Shown here: positions 34,271 to 42,723 of the stretch, piece after piece
Layout: each line of letters opens with the position of its first letter
Numbering within the stretch: the stretch's first letter is position 1
Source: UBA2040 sp963977135
GTDB taxonomy: Bacteria > Bacteroidota > Bacteroidia > Flavobacteriales_D > Crocinitomicaceae
Assembly (NCBI GenBank): GCA_963977135.1
Contig: CAXBNN010000007.1
Coordinates: 1 to 64,000, forward strand
Direction: 5' to 3'
Length of the DNA: 64,000 bases
Program-made: the position numbers and the translations under genes
Notes under the pieces: generated by a model
Database searches by the model: none
Seen by the model: only the letters and a program-made list of their open reading frames with translations
What the model was told of the DNA's origin: nothing

Positions 34271-34271
34271 C

Positions 34272-35519
34272 ATGGTAAAGAAAGGTTTGAAATTACTACG
34301 AAAACTCGCCAAGGGTTTTTTTGTTTTTCTTTTGGCTATAATTATTTTGGTAAATCTTTTCATATTACTCTCTGGACGAACGTATCTCTACAAAGGAATC
34401 GCAAATACTTATTTAGTCGGCAAAACAGGGCCTGACATTTATGATTTAAATGTGTTTCCTTATGCCGCCCTCAAAAAATCAAATAAAACCTTCAAATGGA
34501 AGGAAAACGAGTATTTCAATCAATACAGCTTTGCTGATGATGAAATAAAAATGCACGAGAAAACTAAATCTACTGCGTTTTTAGTTTTTAAGGATAATGA
34601 ATTACTTTTTGAAAAATATTGGGAAGAACATCAAGTTGGTACCGTTTCCAATTCATTTTCGGCCGCAAAAACAGTTGTAGCTTTATTAGTCGGTATTGCT
34701 ATTGAAGAAGGTAATATTAAATCTCTAGATGAATCGGTGGGAAATTATATTCCTGCATTTCAATCGGATGATAAGAAAGATATTACCATACGCGATGTTC
34801 TTCAAATGGCATCTGGTTTGGATTGGGTCGAAAGTGGAAAAAATCCTCTGTCGACAAATGCTGAATCATACTACGGGACAGATCTTTACGGTTTGGTCTG
34901 TCGTCAAAAAGGAATTGATCCACCGGGTAAAATATTTAATTACCAAAGTGGAAATTCGCAATTATTAAGTTTCATAGTGGAAAAGGCAACTGGTCAAAAG
35001 ATTTGGCATTATGCTCAAGAAAAATTATGGTTGAAAATTGGCACGCAAAGCGATGCTTTTTGGAGTTTGGATAAAGACAATGGTGCCGCAAAAGCATTCT
35101 GTTGTTTATACGCAACTGCAAGAGATTTTGGTAGACTAGGTAAATTGATTCTCAACAATGGAAATTGGGAGGGAAAACAAATTGTACCAGAGAGCTTCAT
35201 TGAGGAAATGGTTAGTAGCAGAGCTCCAGTCACAAAAGATGGATTGAAGAATACCTGTTATGCTATGCACATTTGGACCTACAACGATGGTGAGGATGAT
35301 GTGTTTTATTGCCGGGGTATTTTAGGTCAGTATATCGCTGTTATTCCAGCTAAAAACCTAGTTTTTGTTCGACTTGGACATAAACGAATTCCTTATTTGA
35401 CCTTTGAGGAATATAAAATTGACAAGAAAAGAGGCAGATCAGTCCAGATTAAAGATATTGATCACCCAAAGGATTTCTTAGCATTCTTGAAAACGGCAAA
35501 AAAAATCGCGAAGCAATAA
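34272..35519 (+). CDS. Membrane-anchored serine hydrolase (class C beta-lactamase family)
   Basis: 415 residues. One N-terminal transmembrane helix (about 14-34) anchors it, with the rest in the periplasm. The SxxK motif is Ser130-AA-Lys133 (FSAAKT). A YxN-like element FNYQSGN follows, where Tyr is likely the base, and a HKR near the C-terminus may be the third motif. The family includes DD-peptidases, esterases and 6-aminohexanoate hydrolase-like enzymes, so the substrate is open. A peptide or ester substrate is most likely. It ends 1 gene before a terminator. Confidence 0.85.
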   Translation: MVKKGLKLLRKLAKGFFVFLLAIIILVNLFILLSGRTYLYKGIANTYLVGKTGPDIYDLNVFPYAALKKSNKTFKWKENEYFNQYSFADDEIKMHEKTKSTAFLVFKDNELLFEKYWEEHQVGTVSNSFSAAKTVVALLVGIAIEEGNIKSLDESVGNYIPAFQSDDKKDITIRDVLQMASGLDWVESGKNPLSTNAESYYGTDLYGLVCRQKGIDPPGKIFNYQSGNSQLLSFIVEKATGQKIWHYAQEKLWLKIGTQSDAFWSLDKDNGAAKAFCCLYATARDFGRLGKLILNNGNWEGKQIVPESFIEEMVSSRAPVTKDGLKNTCYAMHIWTYNDGEDDVFYCRGILGQYIAVIPAKNLVFVRLGHKRIPYLTFEEYKIDKKRGRSVQIKDIDHPKDFLAFLKTAKKIAKQ

Positions 35520-35545
35520 AAAAGGGAAGCGCTAACCTCCCTTTT
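35520..35545. terminator. Terminator between convergent genes
   Basis: 8-bp stem 35520-35527 (aaaaggga) with 35538-35545 (tccctttt), 10-base loop, and A/T-rich arms that give U-tracts in both directions. Confidence 0.75.
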
Positions 35546-35564
35546 CAAATTCTTTATGTTCTAA

Positions 35565-36368
35565 TTATTTCATGGTAGAAACAATACGTTTGTATTCGCT
35601 TTCATTAGTTCTCGCACCTGTACACCCTAAAGTAATCTTTGCGCTATTGAAATGCTCTATTCGTTTTCCTGGATCAGGGTGAGTACTTAGAAATTCTGGT
35701 TGTCTCGTTCCGCCCATAGATTCAATTTTTTGAAAGAAACCTCCTCCGCCAGCAGCATCGTAGTCTGTTGGGCAAAGATATTCTACTGAATATTGATCTG
35801 CTTCTGTTTCGTGTTCTCTAGAATTTTTTAAACCTATTATTGCAGCAGTTACATCTTTAATCAAAGCTCTATCTCCAGCCAAAACATCAAGTAAAACTTG
35901 TATCCCAAACATTTTTGTCATTTGACGAGTTGAGTGACGCTTGTCTGCATGAGCAATTTCATGTCCCATAACGCCAGCCAATTGGGATTCATTATCCAAG
36001 AATTTCAAGATTCCTGTGTAAATATAAATGTATCCTCCTGGCGTGCAAAATGCGTTCAAAGTGCTATCATCCTTTATGATTCTAAGCCTCCATTGGAAAA
36101 CATCGTTATAGGTTACCGCTCCTGAATTCAATATTTTATCGCGAACACGGTAAATCATCCGATAAGCTTCGACGTTTGAAGCCGAGTCTAATAGAGGGTA
36201 TTCTGCAGGGTTGCTATCGATTTCTTGGCTAACTTGAGCACCTAATTCTTTGTCTTGTTGAACAGTGTACAAGTTGAATCCTTGACCTTTATTTTTTTTG
36301 TTGATCATTCCACAAGCCGTTACAATGGTTATGGTTAGAGCTACCAACGCGATTGTGTATTTTTTCAT
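35565..36368 (-). CDS. M48 family metalloprotease lipoprotein
   Basis: 267 residues from the ATG at 36368 (an earlier start at 36404 lies upstream of its promoter). Lipobox VTAC with Cys19. The zinc motif HEIAH is at 136-140, and the third ligand is the Glu in HETEADQYSVEYL. This fits BepA/LoiP-type periplasmic M48 proteases, which help outer-membrane protein assembly and turnover. The exact -7 element TAACTTTG (36387-36394, minus strand) sits 18 bases before the ATG. Confidence 0.93.
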   Translation of the reverse strand: MKKYTIALVALTITIVTACGMINKKNKGQGFNLYTVQQDKELGAQVSQEIDSNPAEYPLLDSASNVEAYRMIYRVRDKILNSGAVTYNDVFQWRLRIIKDDSTLNAFCTPGGYIYIYTGILKFLDNESQLAGVMGHEIAHADKRHSTRQMTKMFGIQVLLDVLAGDRALIKDVTAAIIGLKNSREHETEADQYSVEYLCPTDYDAAGGGGFFQKIESMGGTRQPEFLSTHPDPGKRIEHFNSAKITLGCTGARTNESEYKRIVSTMK

Positions 36369-36386
36369 TTTTGATTTAATTTTTTG

Positions 36387-36394
36387 CAAAGTTA
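36387..36394 (-). promoter_or_regulatory. Promoter -7 element (TAACTTTG) of the M48 gene
   Basis: Exact TAnnTTTG on the minus strand, 18 bases upstream of the ATG at 36368. It overlaps the optional longer start and so argues against it. Confidence 0.65.
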
Positions 36395-36440
36395 TACATT
36401 TCAATCACATACTCCATAAATTGTGCCCTTTTCGAAAACC

Positions 36441-37097
36441 TTAGTATCCAGTAGGATAGAAGAAATTTATGAAAAACACAATTAAAGCGCTACCTCCAAA
36501 TCCATATAACACTTGATGTAAGGTATGTTTGTTCAAATACATCCTAGCTGACAACACGAAACCTGTAATGAATACAGCAATCATCAATAGACTAAAATTG
36601 AAATAAATCGAATTGGCGCAGTAGGCAAAAATCAACCCAGTTAGTATACCCGCTCCGCATGCATGCAAACTTATTTTGGTATACATATTTATCCAGGCGA
36701 AAAGGCTTATCGTAATGAATCCTGCCAGTGGTAAGGCGAATATATACTTTGGTAAATATGCGTTAGATGCCTTGAAAATGAAAAAGAGAAACAAAATCAG
36801 GCAATAGAGCGCGGTGATTAATAATGGGACTAACCTTTCTTTTCTATCGTCTATGTCAATTGTTGAAACAATCCCTCGGCTTTTTAGAGCCAATAGGGTT
36901 AGACCTGGCGCCAAAATGCTAAAAATAAAATAGATGATAAGAACAGCAATTTTATTCTGATAAGGTAGATAATACAATGAATCGTCATTGATTAAAAAAT
37001 CTTCCCTAGATGGAATAAACATCAAGATAAGCAATGCGTAAATAGGCATGAAAAGTGGAAGAAAAACCCATGAAATAATTTGAGCAAATAGTTTCAT
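36441..37097 (-). CDS. PAP2-like integral membrane protein
   Basis: 218 residues with about six transmembrane helices. Sequence elements resemble a worn PAP2 phosphatase: DRKERLVPLL for motif 1 (K..R.P), SLHACGAG for motif 2 (SGH), and ARMYLNKHTLHQVLYG for motif 3 (SR.....H...). Some expected residues are substituted, so a working phosphatase is uncertain. PAP2 enzymes in this setting can remove phosphate from undecaprenyl pyrophosphate or lipid A. It begins 3 bases past the stop of rpoN and is likely on its transcript. Confidence 0.65.
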   Translation of the reverse strand: MKLFAQIISWVFLPLFMPIYALLILMFIPSREDFLINDDSLYYLPYQNKIAVLIIYFIFSILAPGLTLLALKSRGIVSTIDIDDRKERLVPLLITALYCLILFLFFIFKASNAYLPKYIFALPLAGFITISLFAWINMYTKISLHACGAGILTGLIFAYCANSIYFNFSLLMIAVFITGFVLSARMYLNKHTLHQVLYGFGGSALIVFFINFFYPTGY

Positions 37098-37100
37098 GTC

Positions 37101-38549
37101 TTATAATTCTTTCCGCAAACGAGCAACAGGAATGTTCAACTGTTCACGATATTTAGCAACTGTTCTTCGGGCAATATTGTACCCTTTTTCTTTTAAAAGT
37201 TCCGTCAATTTCTCATCTGTCAAAGGTTTTTTCTTCATTTCGACGTTGATGGCTTCTGACAATATTTTCTTTACCTCTCTTGTAGAAACTTCCTCACCGC
37301 TATCGGTAGAAAGTGACTCTGAAAAGAAATATTTTAAGGAGTAAATTCCATAGTTTGTCTGAACATATTTACTGTTGGCAACACGAGAAATAGTACTAAT
37401 GTCTAGGTTAACAATCTCCGCGATGTCTTTCAAAATCATCGGTTTCATATTGGTCTCATCACCGGTCAAGAAAAATTCTCTTTGGTAATTCATGATAGCA
37501 GTCATGGTTCCCAAAAGAGTATTCTGCCGTTGCTTAATTGCATCGATGAACCATTTAGCTCCGTCTAATTTTTGTTTAACAAAAGTCACGGCTTCCTTTT
37601 CAGATTTGGAAGTTTTTGCTCCTTCCGAATAAGTACGCAACATTTGTTCGTAGCCTTTAGAAACTTTTAAGTCTGGAGCATTACGCCCATTTAAACTCAA
37701 TTCCAATTTTCCTTCGAATTCAGTAATCATGAAGTCTGGAATAATTTGTTGCATGTTCTTAGAAGCTTCCTTCATCGAACCTCCTGGTTTTGGATTCAAA
37801 CGAATGATTTCGGCAATAGCTTCCTTTAAATCCTTATCTCCAATCTCAAGTTTGGCCTGAATTTTATCGTAATGCTTTTTGGTAAACTCTTCGAAGTAAT
37901 CTTGCAGAATTTTTTTGGCTGTATATTTTGTGATATCACCGTCTTGTTTTCGCTCAATTTGAATCAAAAGACATTCTTGTAAATCTCTGGCGCCTACACC
38001 GGCAGGATCTAATTCTTGAATTAATTTGAGGATTTTTACAATTTCTGCTTCCGTACATTCAAGGTTCGCAGAAAAAGCTAAATCATCAACCAAAGCTTCC
38101 ATTTCACGATTCAAATACCCAGATTCATCGAGGTTTCCAATGATAGTATCTGCAATCATGAACTCTTTGTCGTTAAGGTCGAGTAAGTGTAATTGCTCCG
38201 TTAAACGTTCCTGGAAAGACTGGCCTGAAGAAAGTGGAATAACCCTGTCTTCATCGTCTTTACTGTGATTTGAATTGGAAGTTTTGTAATCTGCATTGTC
38301 GTCGTCTAGATAATCGGATAAATCAAAATCCTCATCAGAGTCTTCTTTGTCATTCTCATCGTAGTCGTCTTCTCTATCGTCTTCGTCTATTTCTTCGGCG
38401 CCTTCTTCGAGTGCTGGATTTTCTTCAATTTCTTGCTTGATTCTTTGATCCAATTCCATAGTTGGCACTTGCAGCAATTTCATTAATTGAATTTGTTGCG
38501 GTGACAATCGTTGTTCGAGTCGTTGTGCAAACTGTTGTTTAAGCGCCAT
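37101..38549 (-). CDS. rpoN: RNA polymerase sigma-54 factor
   Basis: 482 residues. N-terminal region I is Gln/Leu-rich (LKQQFAQRLEQRLSPQQIQLMKLLQVPTM). An acidic region II follows (about 45-95, many Asp/Glu). The core-binding region and the helix-turn-helix come next, and the RpoN box ARRTVAKYRE is at 460-469, 14 residues from the end. Sigma-54 directs polymerase to GG-N10-GC promoters and needs AAA+ enhancer-binding proteins, none of which lies in the window. Well conserved and complete. Confidence 0.97.
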   Translation of the reverse strand: MALKQQFAQRLEQRLSPQQIQLMKLLQVPTMELDQRIKQEIEENPALEEGAEEIDEDDREDDYDENDKEDSDEDFDLSDYLDDDNADYKTSNSNHSKDDEDRVIPLSSGQSFQERLTEQLHLLDLNDKEFMIADTIIGNLDESGYLNREMEALVDDLAFSANLECTEAEIVKILKLIQELDPAGVGARDLQECLLIQIERKQDGDITKYTAKKILQDYFEEFTKKHYDKIQAKLEIGDKDLKEAIAEIIRLNPKPGGSMKEASKNMQQIIPDFMITEFEGKLELSLNGRNAPDLKVSKGYEQMLRTYSEGAKTSKSEKEAVTFVKQKLDGAKWFIDAIKQRQNTLLGTMTAIMNYQREFFLTGDETNMKPMILKDIAEIVNLDISTISRVANSKYVQTNYGIYSLKYFFSESLSTDSGEEVSTREVKKILSEAINVEMKKKPLTDEKLTELLKEKGYNIARRTVAKYREQLNIPVARLRKEL

Positions 38550-38604
38550 GTTGAGTTTTAATGAAGTTAAAGTACGAAAAAATCAGAATAATTGAAGTGT
38601 ATTT

Positions 38605-40044
38605 TTAGAATTCTGCGTTCTGAGGGGTTCGTGGGAATGGTATAACATCGCGAATGTTTGTCATTCCAGTTACGAACATAACCATACGCTCGAATCCAAG
38701 TCCAAATCCTGCATGAGGAATAGTTCCGAATCTTCTAGTATCCAAATACCACCATAACTCTTCTTCGTGAATACCGAAATCTGCACATTTTTCTTTCAGA
38801 ATATCCATTCTTTCTTCACGTTGAGAACCACCAACGATTTCACCAATTCCAGGGAATAAAACGTCCATTGCAGCAACGGTTTTACCATCATCATTTTGGC
38901 GCATGTAGAAAGCTTTTATTTCTTTCGGGTAGTTACTCAATATCACAGGACATTTGAACTCTTTTTCCACCAAATAACGTTCGTGCTCGCTTTGAAGATC
39001 AATTCCCCATTCAACATCGTATTTGAATTTTTTCTTTTTGTAATGTGATGAGTTTTTCAAAACGTCAATAGCTTCAGTATAGGTCAATCGTTTGAAATCA
39101 TTGCCAACAACAAATTTTAGTCGGTCGACAAGGCCCAATTCATTTCGTTCGTTTTGTGGTTTCTGACTTTGTTCAGTTGCGTCTCTATCATGTAAAAATT
39201 GCAAATCGTCAGGGCAATTGTCCATCACGTATTGACAGATGTATTTCAAGAAATCTTCCGTCAAATCCATGTTGTCGATGAGGTCGTTGAAAGCAACTTC
39301 GGGTTCTATCATCCAGAATTCTGCCAAATGGCGAGAAGTATTGGAGTTTTCAGCTCTAAAAGTTGGTCCGAAAGTATAAACTTGCCCTAAAGCAGTTGCA
39401 GCTAATTCAGCTTCCAATTGACCAGAAACCGTCAAGTTTACCGGCTTACCAAAGAAGTCTTCTTTGTAATCAATTTTTCCGTTTTCATCCAAAGGTAAAT
39501 TTTCAGGATCCAAGTTAGAAACGCGGAACATTTCTCCAGCACCTTCTGCATCGGAACCTGTGATGATTGGTGTATGAATGTAGAAATAGCCTTTGTCATT
39601 AAAATATTTGTGGATAGCATAAGCTACGGCGTGACGAATTCTGAAAACAGCTCCGAAAGTATTTGTTCGGAAGCGCAAATGGGCCTGTTCGCGCAAATAT
39701 TCCAATGAATGTTTTTTTGGTTGCATAACCGTTTTACTTATTTCATCTGGATTTGCTTCACCAATGATTTCAAGCGTTTCTACCACCATCTCAAGTGCTT
39801 GACCAGCACCTTGAGATTCAACTAAAGTTCCAGTAACACTAACAGAAGCACCAGTTGTAATTTTTTTCAAAGTTGCCTCATCAAAATTTTCAAAATCTAC
39901 AACTGCTTGTAAATTTTTTATTGTTGAACCGTCGTTTATTTGAATAAAACGGTTGCTTCTAAAAGCGCGTACCCAACCTTTGACACAAGCCTGTGCGCCA
40001 ATTAATGCTGGATCTAAAATCTCGATAATGCGTGTTCTTTTCAT
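38605..40044 (-). CDS. asnS: Asparagine--tRNA ligase
   Basis: 479 residues from the ATG at 40044; a longer in-frame reading to 40086 would overlap the promoter. The OB-fold anticodon domain is at about 1-110. The class II core has the motif 2 region FRAENSNTSRHLAEFWMIEPE and motif 3 GFGLGFERMVMF near the C-terminus, plus the C-terminal RDVIPFPRTP. It charges tRNA-Asn directly, so this cell need not rely only on the indirect Asp-tRNA-Asn amidation route. It lies about 55 bases upstream of rpoN on the same strand. Confidence 0.98.
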   Translation of the reverse strand: MKRTRIIEILDPALIGAQACVKGWVRAFRSNRFIQINDGSTIKNLQAVVDFENFDEATLKKITTGASVSVTGTLVESQGAGQALEMVVETLEIIGEANPDEISKTVMQPKKHSLEYLREQAHLRFRTNTFGAVFRIRHAVAYAIHKYFNDKGYFYIHTPIITGSDAEGAGEMFRVSNLDPENLPLDENGKIDYKEDFFGKPVNLTVSGQLEAELAATALGQVYTFGPTFRAENSNTSRHLAEFWMIEPEVAFNDLIDNMDLTEDFLKYICQYVMDNCPDDLQFLHDRDATEQSQKPQNERNELGLVDRLKFVVGNDFKRLTYTEAIDVLKNSSHYKKKKFKYDVEWGIDLQSEHERYLVEKEFKCPVILSNYPKEIKAFYMRQNDDGKTVAAMDVLFPGIGEIVGGSQREERMDILKEKCADFGIHEEELWWYLDTRRFGTIPHAGFGLGFERMVMFVTGMTNIRDVIPFPRTPQNAEF

Positions 40045-40063
40045 CCTATTTTGCTGATTAGCG

Positions 40064-40071
40064 CAAAAATA
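40064..40071 (-). promoter_or_regulatory. asnS promoter -7 element (TATTTTTG)
   Basis: Exact TAnnTTTG on the minus strand, 19 bases upstream of the chosen asnS ATG. No -33 TTTG seen. Confidence 0.6.
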
Positions 40072-40145
40072 GTGGAATTTGTGCATTTTGAGTCATTTGA
40101 GTTATATTTATCCCAGAATTAAGGGACAAGAACATTTAGAATGAT

Positions 40146-40556
40146 ATGCCAAGATTAACCGTAAGAAGAACATCAGAGTGGAACAACAAATTAAGAGCTT
40201 TCAAGATTCTGTTAAATGATGAAGAAGTCAGATTAATTGAAGACGGAAAAACTGAAGAAATTGAACTTGAAAGTGGAACTCACGAATTGGTTGTAAAAAT
40301 TGACTGGTGTTCGAGTCAGACAGTGAACATCGCGGTTACAGGAAATGAAAATGTAACTTTTGAAGTTGCAGGATTCAAATATGCAGGTTGGATTGCACCT
40401 ATTGCAACTGGGACTTTTGTGATTTATTATTTTCTAACAAAGTTTACAGAGAGCAGTTGGGATTGGATGCTGGTTATTCCGATTGTGGCAATCTTGTATC
40501 CAATCTACTATATTACTATTGGAAAAAAAAAATACTTAAGACTAAGAAAGTTGTAA
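40146..40556 (+). CDS. Unknown small membrane protein
   Basis: 136 residues. The N-terminal soluble half (about 1-78) has alternating strands (FKILLNDEEVRLIEDGKTEEIEL, THELVVKID), resembling a small beta sandwich. Two hydrophobic segments follow (about 78-98 and 105-125), and the tail is short and basic. No family recognised. It is isolated, with a strong terminator behind it. An ATG at 40141 is out of frame. Confidence 0.7.
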   Translation: MPRLTVRRTSEWNNKLRAFKILLNDEEVRLIEDGKTEEIELESGTHELVVKIDWCSSQTVNIAVTGNENVTFEVAGFKYAGWIAPIATGTFVIYYFLTKFTESSWDWMLVIPIVAILYPIYYITIGKKKYLRLRKL

Positions 40557-40562
40557 AAAAAT

Positions 40563-40595
40563 AAAAGTCGCTCAACCTGTATTTGAGCGACTTTT
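40563..40595. terminator. Strong bidirectional terminator after dcw operon
   Basis: A 13-bp perfect stem, 40563-40575 (aaaagtcgctcaa) with 40583-40595 (ttgagcgactttt), 7-base loop. Its A/T arms serve both the small membrane protein gene and the end of the long division/cell wall operon. Confidence 0.92.
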
Positions 40596-40649
40596 AAGAG
40601 GTTTCCAAAAAATGGTTAGAGCCATTTTTTTGGAGAATAAAGCCAGAAT

Positions 40650-41099
40650 TTATTTTGCCAAATGTTCTTTGACCAATGTGGCAATTACCTTTCCGTCAGC
40701 TTTTCCAGCTAGTTTTCCAGATAACATTCCCATTACTTTGCCCATATCTTGTGGGCCAGCTGCACCTGTTTGTGCAATTGCAGCTTTCACTTCCGCTGCG
40801 ATTTCGTCTTCAGTCATCATTTTAGGAAGATAGGTTTCCAAAACATCAGCTTGGAATTTTTCTTCCGCTGCCAAATCTTCGCGATTTTGTTCCACATACA
40901 ATTGATGTGTTTCCGTTCGCTGTTTGTGCAGTTTCATGATGATTTTCATCGCCACCTCGTCGCTAACTTCACCTGAAGCACCAGAAGTGGCTTCAAGCAT
41001 TAGCTTCGATTTAATATCGCGTAAAACAGATAGTTTCTCTTTGTCTTTGGCCAACATCGCTGTTTTGATGTCGGCGCTAATTGTTTCCATGAAGCCCAT
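40650..41099 (-). CDS. GatB/YqeY domain protein
   Basis: 149 residues, the usual length of YqeY proteins. It has the helical bundle pattern ISADIKTAMLAKDKEKLSVLRDIKSKLM, then EIAAEVKAAIAQTGAAGPQDMGKVMGMLSGKLAGKADGKVI. This domain is shared with GatB, the tRNA-dependent amidotransferase subunit, but the stand-alone function is not settled. It begins on the last base of the ftsZ stop (TAATG), so it is translationally coupled to ftsZ. This neighbour is usual for Bacteroidota. Confidence 0.9.
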   Translation of the reverse strand: MGFMETISADIKTAMLAKDKEKLSVLRDIKSKLMLEATSGASGEVSDEVAMKIIMKLHKQRTETHQLYVEQNREDLAAEEKFQADVLETYLPKMMTEDEIAAEVKAAIAQTGAAGPQDMGKVMGMLSGKLAGKADGKVIATLVKEHLAK

Positions 41100-42694
41100 T
41101 AATCTACGTTGTCATGTAAGAATGAATTACCACCGCGCAAAGTTGTTCCGCCATCTTCATCGTTCAATCCAAAACGTGATATTTTTTCATCATCACTGTG
41201 TTTTGTATTGTCTAATTGAATATTACGACGAACGTAAGCTGGCTCTTTTTCATATTCTGAAAGACCATTTGGTTTCTTCAACTTAAGTGTATACTCTTGA
41301 ATACGTTGCATGCGCTCCATATTACGTTTTTGTTGCTCTTCCGGACTTAATACCGTTTTTCTTATTTCTGGTTCGGAAGCTTCAGAACTCATTTCTAAAT
41401 CATCTTCTTCAAGCATATAACGAGTAACTGCTTCTTCGCTTTCTGTTGAAGAAGAATTATTTTCCATTTCCCAATCAAAGTTGATCGCTTTTTGATCTTT
41501 AGCTTCAATTTCTTCGATTGTTTTTATGAATGGCTCTTGATTAGCAGTTGCTGTTGGCATTTCTACCTTCTCAGTTATTTCAACTGGTTCAGTTTTTAAA
41601 AAAGGTTCTTCTTCAACAGGTTTTGCTTGTGTCAAAGATGCGTCCATTGGGTTGGCCATTGGAGCAACTATTTCTTTTTTTGTTTCTTCTAAATCCAATA
41701 CTTTTCGAACCGGAATACTATCGCTTCCTATTGTTTCATTCGTATTAAATCCAGTAGCAATAATAGTCACACTAAGTTTGTCACCTAATGTTCCGTCATA
41801 ACCGTGTCCCCAAATTACATCTGCAGTTGAACCGGCCTCATCTTGAATGTAGTCAGTGATTTCAGTAATTTCGTCCATCAAAACTTCATTGTCGCCATAC
41901 GTGATGTTCAACAATACATATTTAGCTCCAGAAATTTCATTATCATTCAATAATGGTGAATTCAATGCTTTTTGAACAGCTTTTGTCGCTCTGTTGTCTC
42001 CTTCAGAAGTTGCGCTTCCCATAATGGCTACACCACTATCTTTCATAACCGTTTGAACATCGTTGAAATCGACGTTGATTGCTCCAGTTACTGAGATTAC
42101 ATCAGCAATACCTTTCGCGGCAGTTGCCAATACATCATCAGCTTGAGAGAATGCATTTCCTATTGTAAGGTTACCAGAAATCTCACGTAATTTTTCGTTG
42201 TTGATGACCAATAAAGTATCAACGCTTTTGCGCATTTCTTGCAAACCTTCTTCAGCTTGTTGTCTTCTTTTACGACCTTCAAACCCGAAAGGAACTGTTA
42301 TAATTCCTACGGTAAGAATGCCCATTTCTTTGGCAATTTTTGCAATTACGGGTGCTGCACCAGTTCCGGTTCCACCACCCATTCCTGCTGTTACGAAAAC
42401 CATTTTGGTTCCGTTGCCAAGCAATTCTTTAATATCGTCTATGTTTTCTACAGCTGCGTTCTTTCCAATTTCTGGAATAGAACCAGCACCACGACCTTCA
42501 GTTAAAGAAGGACCTAGTTGAATTTTAAAAGGTACAGGAGAAATGTCGAGTGCTTGACGATCCGTATTGCAGACGTAAAAGTCTACACCTTCGATGCCTA
42601 GTTTGTACATGTGGTTAACTGCGTTGCTACCACCTCCACCTACACCAATAACCTTGATGATAGATGTTGTGTCTTTTGGCAAATCAAATTCCAT
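41099..42694 (-). CDS. ftsZ: Cell division protein FtsZ
   Basis: 531 residues, longer than the usual 380-400. The GTPase core (about 10-330) has GGGGSN (19-24), the tubulin signature GGGTGTG (106-112) and the T7 loop NVDFNDV. About 150 residues of acidic, low-complexity linker follow (SSSTESEEAVTRYMLEEDDL region), then a basic segment (YVRRNIQL) and the terminal peptide SFLHDNVD, which matches the Bacteroidota FtsZ end that likely binds FtsA and partners. FtsZ polymerises at mid-cell as the division scaffold. Spacing to ftsA is 29 bases. Confidence 0.98.
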   Translation of the reverse strand: MEFDLPKDTTSIIKVIGVGGGGSNAVNHMYKLGIEGVDFYVCNTDRQALDISPVPFKIQLGPSLTEGRGAGSIPEIGKNAAVENIDDIKELLGNGTKMVFVTAGMGGGTGTGAAPVIAKIAKEMGILTVGIITVPFGFEGRKRRQQAEEGLQEMRKSVDTLLVINNEKLREISGNLTIGNAFSQADDVLATAAKGIADVISVTGAINVDFNDVQTVMKDSGVAIMGSATSEGDNRATKAVQKALNSPLLNDNEISGAKYVLLNITYGDNEVLMDEITEITDYIQDEAGSTADVIWGHGYDGTLGDKLSVTIIATGFNTNETIGSDSIPVRKVLDLEETKKEIVAPMANPMDASLTQAKPVEEEPFLKTEPVEITEKVEMPTATANQEPFIKTIEEIEAKDQKAINFDWEMENNSSSTESEEAVTRYMLEEDDLEMSSEASEPEIRKTVLSPEEQQKRNMERMQRIQEYTLKLKKPNGLSEYEKEPAYVRRNIQLDNTKHSDDEKISRFGLNDEDGGTTLRGGNSFLHDNVD

Positions 42695-42723
42695 TTTGTT
42701 TGTTTTTAATTAGTGTCGCTTTA

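Noticed and set aside
42198..42521. 107-codon frame opposite ftsZ
   Set aside because: Antisense shadow of the conserved FtsZ GTPase core, no domain or promoter.
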